Positions 60,521 through 64,000 of a stretch of DNA of 64,000 nt are shown here, one piece after another. The stretch lies in the NCBI RefSeq assembly GCF_000011065.1, contig NC_004663.1, forward strand, positions 310,001-374,000, read 5' to 3'. The notes under the pieces are model-generated. The model ran no database searches. It saw only the letters and a list, made by a program, of their open reading frames with translations, and was not told the DNA's origin. Numbering within the stretch: the stretch's first letter is position 1; every line of letters starts with the position of its first letter. The DNA comes from Bacteroides thetaiotaomicron VPI-5482 (lineage in GTDB: Bacteria > Bacteroidota > Bacteroidia > Bacteroidales > Bacteroidaceae). The translations under genes and the position numbers were made by a program.

Positions 60521-61414
60521 ATGTCGTCACGTAATAATCCGATTTCTGCTGTCCAAAAGAAAAGAACTGCTTCCACTACCCCAAAAAAGAGGACGGTTTC
60601 TTCTTCCAGGCCTTCCCGTGCTCCGAAAAAGGCACCGGTGAAGCAGCATTATTCGATGCCCGGTTGGCTTCGAAATATATTGGCTGTGGCAATTGTCGGT
60701 TGTTTCTCTATGGTTTTCTATTATTTCTTTATACGTCCTTATGCTTATCGGTGGAAACCTTGTAATGGTTTAAAGGAATATGGAGTTTGTATTCCTTCCG
60801 GATATGATATTCATGGGATTGATATTTCCCATTATCAAGGAAAAATAGACTGGGGGAGACTTTTACAGAATAAACAGACGGCAACTCCTTTGCACTTCAT
60901 TTTTATGAAAGCGACGGAAGGGGGAGATCATAACGATACTACCTTTCAAACTAATTTTGCTAATGCGCGTAATCATGGCTTTATTCGTGGCGCTTATCAT
61001 TTCTATATTCCCGGTACGGATGCTTTGAAACAGGCGGACTTTTTTATACGTACGGTCAAACTGGATTCCGGCGACCTGCCTCCGGTTCTCGATGTGGAAG
61101 TGACCGGACGAAAAGAGAAAAAAGAATTGCAGCAAGGCATTAAGCGCTGGTTGGACCGTATAGAATCCCATTATGGGGTGAAGCCCATTCTTTATACCTC
61201 TTATAAGTTCAAGACCCGTTATCTGGACGATTCTATTTTCAATGCTTATCCTTATTGGATCGCTCACTATTATGTCGATTCGGTGAAATATCAGGGTAAG
61301 TGGGATTTCTGGCAACATACTGATGTCGGAAATGTACCCGGTATTAAAGAAGATGTAGACCTCAATGTATTCAACGGTACATTAGAAGAACTCAAAAAGC
61401 TGACGATCAAGTAG
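60521..61414 (+). CDS. Membrane-anchored GH25 lysozyme-like muramidase
   Basis: A 297-residue protein with a basic, Ser/Pro-rich cytoplasmic N-terminus, one TM (about 50-72, NILAVAIVGCFSMVFYYFFI) and a GH25 domain (about 90-290): GIDISHYQGKIDW, FIFMKATEGGDHNDTTFQTNFANARNHGFIRGAYHFY, the catalytic acid region PPVLDVEVTG, KPILYTSYKF, and FWQHTDVGNVPGI. It should cut the MurNAc-GlcNAc bond of peptidoglycan from the periplasmic side. Such TM-anchored GH25 proteins are common in Bacteroides. It is a single gene after a palindromic repeat. Confidence 0.9.
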   Translation: MSSRNNPISAVQKKRTASTTPKKRTVSSSRPSRAPKKAPVKQHYSMPGWLRNILAVAIVGCFSMVFYYFFIRPYAYRWKPCNGLKEYGVCIPSGYDIHGIDISHYQGKIDWGRLLQNKQTATPLHFIFMKATEGGDHNDTTFQTNFANARNHGFIRGAYHFYIPGTDALKQADFFIRTVKLDSGDLPPVLDVEVTGRKEKKELQQGIKRWLDRIESHYGVKPILYTSYKFKTRYLDDSIFNAYPYWIAHYYVDSVKYQGKWDFWQHTDVGNVPGIKEDVDLNVFNGTLEELKKLTIK

Positions 61415-61457
61415 GATGATTGATCTGTCATACAACTAATCTCTTCTCTCATTTGTT

Positions 61458-61490
61458 ATAATCGTATTATTACTAAAAAGATACGATTAT
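61458..61490 (+). promoter_or_regulatory. Hairpin touching the lpd start codon
   Basis: ATAATCGTAT (61458-61467) pairs perfectly with ATACGATTAT (61481-61490) around a 13-nt loop; the right arm includes the first two bases of the lpd ATG at 61489. In the mRNA this stem could hide the start codon. It could also be a DNA operator. Confidence 0.55.
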
Positions 61491-62832
61491 GAACTTTGAT
61501 ATAGCTATTATTGGTGGTGGCCCTGCTGGTTACACAGCTGCCGAAAGGGCAGGGGCAAACGGACTGAGAGCCGTTTTGTTTGAAAAAAAGGCAATAGGTG
61601 GGGTGTGTCTGAATGAAGGATGTATTCCTACTAAAACGTTGTTATATTCTGCTAAAATTCTGGATAGCATCAAGAGTGCTTCCAAATATGGCATTTCTGC
61701 CGAATCTCCTTCGTTTGATTTAACTAAAATAATGAGCCGTAAAGAGAAAACGGTGAAAATGCTGACTGGTGGGGTAAAGATGACTGTGAACTCTTACGGA
61801 GTGACGATCGTGGAAAAAGAAGCCTTTATAGAAGGAGAAGAAAACGGGCTGATCCGTATCATCTGTGACGGAGAAAGATATGAAGTGAAATATCTGCTGG
61901 TATGTACCGGTTCCGACACGGTTATTCCTCCGATACCGGGACTGTCGGAAGTTAGTTACTGGACGTCAAAAGAGGCTTTGGAGATCAAAGAGCTTCCTGA
62001 AACGTTGGTTGTTATAGGTGGTGGAGTCATAGGAATGGAGTTTGCTTCTTTCTTCAACAGTATGGGAGTGAAAGTGCATGTTGTCGAGATGATGCCGGAG
62101 ATACTGGGAGTCATGGATAAGGAAACCAGCAGTATGCTTCGTATGGAATATGCAAAACGTGGAGTCACTTTCTACTTGAATACAAAAGTAATAGAAGTGA
62201 AACCTGACGGAGTCGTCATAGAGAAAGATGGGAAGGCTTCTACTATCAAAACGGAAAAGATCTTGCTCAGTGTGGGGCGTAAAGCAAATATTACCAATGT
62301 CGGATTGGATAAGCTGAATATAGAACTTCATCGGAATGGGGTTAAAGTAGACGAATATCTTCAGACTTCTCATCCCGGAGTATATGCGTGCGGTGATATT
62401 ACAGGCTATTCTTTATTGGCGCATACGGCAATTCGGGAGGCGGAAGTGGCAATCAATCATATTTTAGGAGTGGAAGACCGGATGAATTATAACAGTGTGC
62501 CGGGAGTTGTCTACACCAATCCGGAAGTGGCCGGCGTAGGTAAGACAGAAGAAGAGCTGACCAAACAGGGCATTCCTTATCGTGTTACGAAGTTGCCGAT
62601 GGCTTATTCCGGACGTTTTGTTGCGGAAAACGAACAAGTAAATGGAATATGTAAGCTGATACTTGATGAAGCTGATCATATTATCGGTTGTCATATGCTT
62701 GGAAATCCTGCGTCGGAATTGATTGTGATTGCCGGAATAGCTATTCAGAAGGGCTATACGGTTGAGGAATTTCAGAAGAATGTATTTCCCCATCCTACGG
62801 TTGGAGAGATTTATCATGAGGTGCTTTCATAA
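61489..62832 (+). CDS. lpdA: Dihydrolipoyl dehydrogenase (E3)
   Basis: A 447-residue flavoprotein. FAD site IIGGGPAGYTAAERA, redox disulfide GGVCLNEGCIPTK (Cys40, Cys45), NAD site VVIGGGVIGMEFASFFNSMGVKVHVVE, central GVYACGDITG, and the C-terminal His435-Glu440 pair (HPTVGE) are present. It reoxidises dihydrolipoyl groups of the E2 subunit of 2-oxoacid dehydrogenases. The neighbours, a lipoate ligase (overlapping by 17 nt) and E2, show an oxoacid dehydrogenase cluster. Confidence 0.95.
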   Translation: MNFDIAIIGGGPAGYTAAERAGANGLRAVLFEKKAIGGVCLNEGCIPTKTLLYSAKILDSIKSASKYGISAESPSFDLTKIMSRKEKTVKMLTGGVKMTVNSYGVTIVEKEAFIEGEENGLIRIICDGERYEVKYLLVCTGSDTVIPPIPGLSEVSYWTSKEALEIKELPETLVVIGGGVIGMEFASFFNSMGVKVHVVEMMPEILGVMDKETSSMLRMEYAKRGVTFYLNTKVIEVKPDGVVIEKDGKASTIKTEKILLSVGRKANITNVGLDKLNIELHRNGVKVDEYLQTSHPGVYACGDITGYSLLAHTAIREAEVAINHILGVEDRMNYNSVPGVVYTNPEVAGVGKTEEELTKQGIPYRVTKLPMAYSGRFVAENEQVNGICKLILDEADHIIGCHMLGNPASELIVIAGIAIQKGYTVEEFQKNVFPHPTVGEIYHEVLS

Positions 62833-63535
62833 CACTTTTACAGATATTTATTTTCATCTGGCGGCAGAAGAGTATTTGCTGAAGCAGGAAACAGATTCTG
62901 TTTTCATGCTTTGGCAGGACACTCCTTCTGTAGTGATGGGAAAACACCAATCTGTACAGTTGGAAGTGAACCGGGAATGGGCGGAAGAACAACAGATTCA
63001 AATAGCCCGTCGGTTTTCGGGTGGGGGAGCTGTATATCATGATTTGGGTAATGTCAATTTAACTTTTATCGAAACAGTGTCCCGCTTGCCTGATTTCAGT
63101 CTTTATCTTCATCGGATATTGGATTTCTTAAAACTGATAGGATTGCCGGCAAAAGGAGATGAACGTCTGGGTATCTATCTTGATGGTCTGAAAATATCGG
63201 GGAGTGCCCAGTGCGTACACAAGAACAGGGTGCTTTATCATTGTACTTTGCTGTATGATACGAATCTTGCTGCTTTAAATAAGGTATTGAATCCGGAGAG
63301 GGACATTGAGACGGGCGTGGCATTGCCTGTGTATGCTGTTCCGTCTGTCCGTAGTGAAGTCACAAATATCAGTCGTTACTTACCTATGGAAACGGTTGAT
63401 CATTTCAAAGCGATACTTTTCGAATATTTTAGTCAGAAGGGATGTGCTGATACTTTCAGTGAGAAAGAATTGGAAGCAATCCATAAACTTCGGACTGAGA
63501 AATATATTTGCGAAGACTGGATCTTCAGTCGTTGA
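62816..63535 (+). CDS. lplA: Lipoate-protein ligase A family
   Basis: I choose the ATG at 62816 (MRCFHNTFTDIYFHLAAEEYLLKQ); the frame also allows 62762, which would overlap lpdA more. About 239 residues. The family landmarks are AAEEYLL, WQDTPSVVMGKHQSVQLEVN, RRFSGGGAVYHDLGNVNLTFI and the Lys of LKISGSAQ that contacts lipoyl-AMP. It should attach lipoate to the E2 encoded next. It is shorter than E. coli LplA (about 340), as it lacks the small C-terminal domain, so it may need a partner or act as a transferase. Confidence 0.87.
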   Translation: MRCFHNTFTDIYFHLAAEEYLLKQETDSVFMLWQDTPSVVMGKHQSVQLEVNREWAEEQQIQIARRFSGGGAVYHDLGNVNLTFIETVSRLPDFSLYLHRILDFLKLIGLPAKGDERLGIYLDGLKISGSAQCVHKNRVLYHCTLLYDTNLAALNKVLNPERDIETGVALPVYAVPSVRSEVTNISRYLPMETVDHFKAILFEYFSQKGCADTFSEKELEAIHKLRTEKYICEDWIFSR

Positions 63536-63621
63536 GTCCGGTTAAAAATACTTTAACTTAAAACTTTCTTTTTCAGCGGGTTGTTCTAATAGTTCAAGGT
63601 TGAATAATAAATTTACTGTCT

Positions 63622-64000
63622 ATGTCAAGATTCGAAATAAAAATGCCTAAGTTGGGCGAGAGTATAACCGAAGGGACGATTGTCTCTTGGTCTGTGAAAG
63701 TGGGGGATGTCATTCAGGAAGACGATGTTCTCTTCGAGGTAAATACGGCGAAAGTCAGTGCGGAAATACCTTCACCGGTAGCTGGTAAGGTAGTGGAAAT
63801 TCTGTTTAAGGAAGGAGATACAGTCGCTGTAGGTACAGTGGTTGCTGTTGTAGATATGGGAGGTGAAGAGGCATCCGATGAAGAAACTGCAAGTGGAAAA
63901 GAAACTCCAGAAAGTAAGGAGAATGCTTCTTCTGATGCAGAAAAAGTATCTTCTCAGGTAGCAAAGGCTGAGGAACGCTGGTATTCTCCTGTGGTGATTC
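63622..64000 (+). CDS. Dihydrolipoamide acyltransferase (E2), 5' part cut by window edge
   Basis: The frame starts at the ATG at 63622 and is still open at the end of the window. Translation gives a lipoyl domain in the first ~80 residues: MPKLGESITEGTIVSWSVKVGD, with the lipoyl Lys44 in EVNTAKVSAEIPSPVAG. A Glu/Ser-rich linker follows, and YSPVVI at the edge is the probable start of the peripheral-subunit-binding domain. It should be the core acyltransferase of a 2-oxoacid (pyruvate or branched-chain) dehydrogenase; the type cannot be told from this part. The gap 63536-63621 shows no gene. Confidence 0.9.
   Translation, partial: MSRFEIKMPKLGESITEGTIVSWSVKVGDVIQEDDVLFEVNTAKVSAEIPSPVAGKVVEILFKEGDTVAVGTVVAVVDMGGEEASDEETASGKETPESKENASSDAEKVSSQVAKAEERWYSPVVI

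Overview
The window looks like chromosomal DNA of a gut Bacteroides (Bacteroidota). Evidence: a SusC/SusD locus rich in lipoproteins; promoters of the Bacteroides type (TTTG near -33, TAnnTTTG near -7); a Tsr-like tyrosine recombinase beside an invertible promoter; a PPi-dependent phosphofructokinase; and several tripartite RND pumps. The species cannot be fixed from the sequence alone. I saw no rRNA, tRNA or CRISPR array.

Layout. (1) 1-13528: a co-directional Sus-like operon with a 5'-truncated lipoprotein-type gene, SusC, SusD, a fasciclin-like lipoprotein, a TIG-like/beta-propeller lipoprotein, and three large lipoproteins built on enzyme folds (two alkaline-phosphatase-like plus LamG, one M60-like plus F5/8-type) that seem to have lost their catalytic motifs. 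(2) 13675-18250: a hypothetical lipoprotein, an IS256-family element, and a divergent HU-like/VirE-like pair separated by palindromes at an exact 22-bp period. (3) 18493-24173: a leucine-rich-repeat protein, then an overlapping TolQ-ExbD-ExbD-periplasmic protein-small HTH operon that looks like a proton-driven envelope machine of unrecognised type. (4) 24208-29555: an outer-membrane barrel protein (minus) and a GH35 beta-galactosidase lipoprotein. (5) 29758-34570: a tyrosine recombinase, a roughly 290-bp invertible element whose only strong promoter now points away from the downstream genes (OFF), and a three-gene envelope operon with a split YjbH-like pair and a surface lipoprotein. (6) 34839-50234: a 15.4-kb operon combining two ABC systems with a TolC-adaptor-RND-RND set. 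(7) 50384-58588: a patatin/Omp85-like protein (minus) divergent from an AcrAB-TolC-type operon. (8) 58717-64000: housekeeping genes: PPi-phosphofructokinase, membrane-anchored GH25 lysozyme, and the start of a 2-oxoacid dehydrogenase cluster (lpd, lipoate ligase, E2).

The strongest leads are the phase-variable promoter in its OFF state, the 22-bp-phased operator array, the pseudo-enzyme Sus locus, the TolQ/ExbD machine with unusual periplasmic parts, and the ABC-RND operon with a possible frameshift link between an RND pump and an ABC protein at a T6 tract. Family assignments rest on motifs read by eye; no database search was run.
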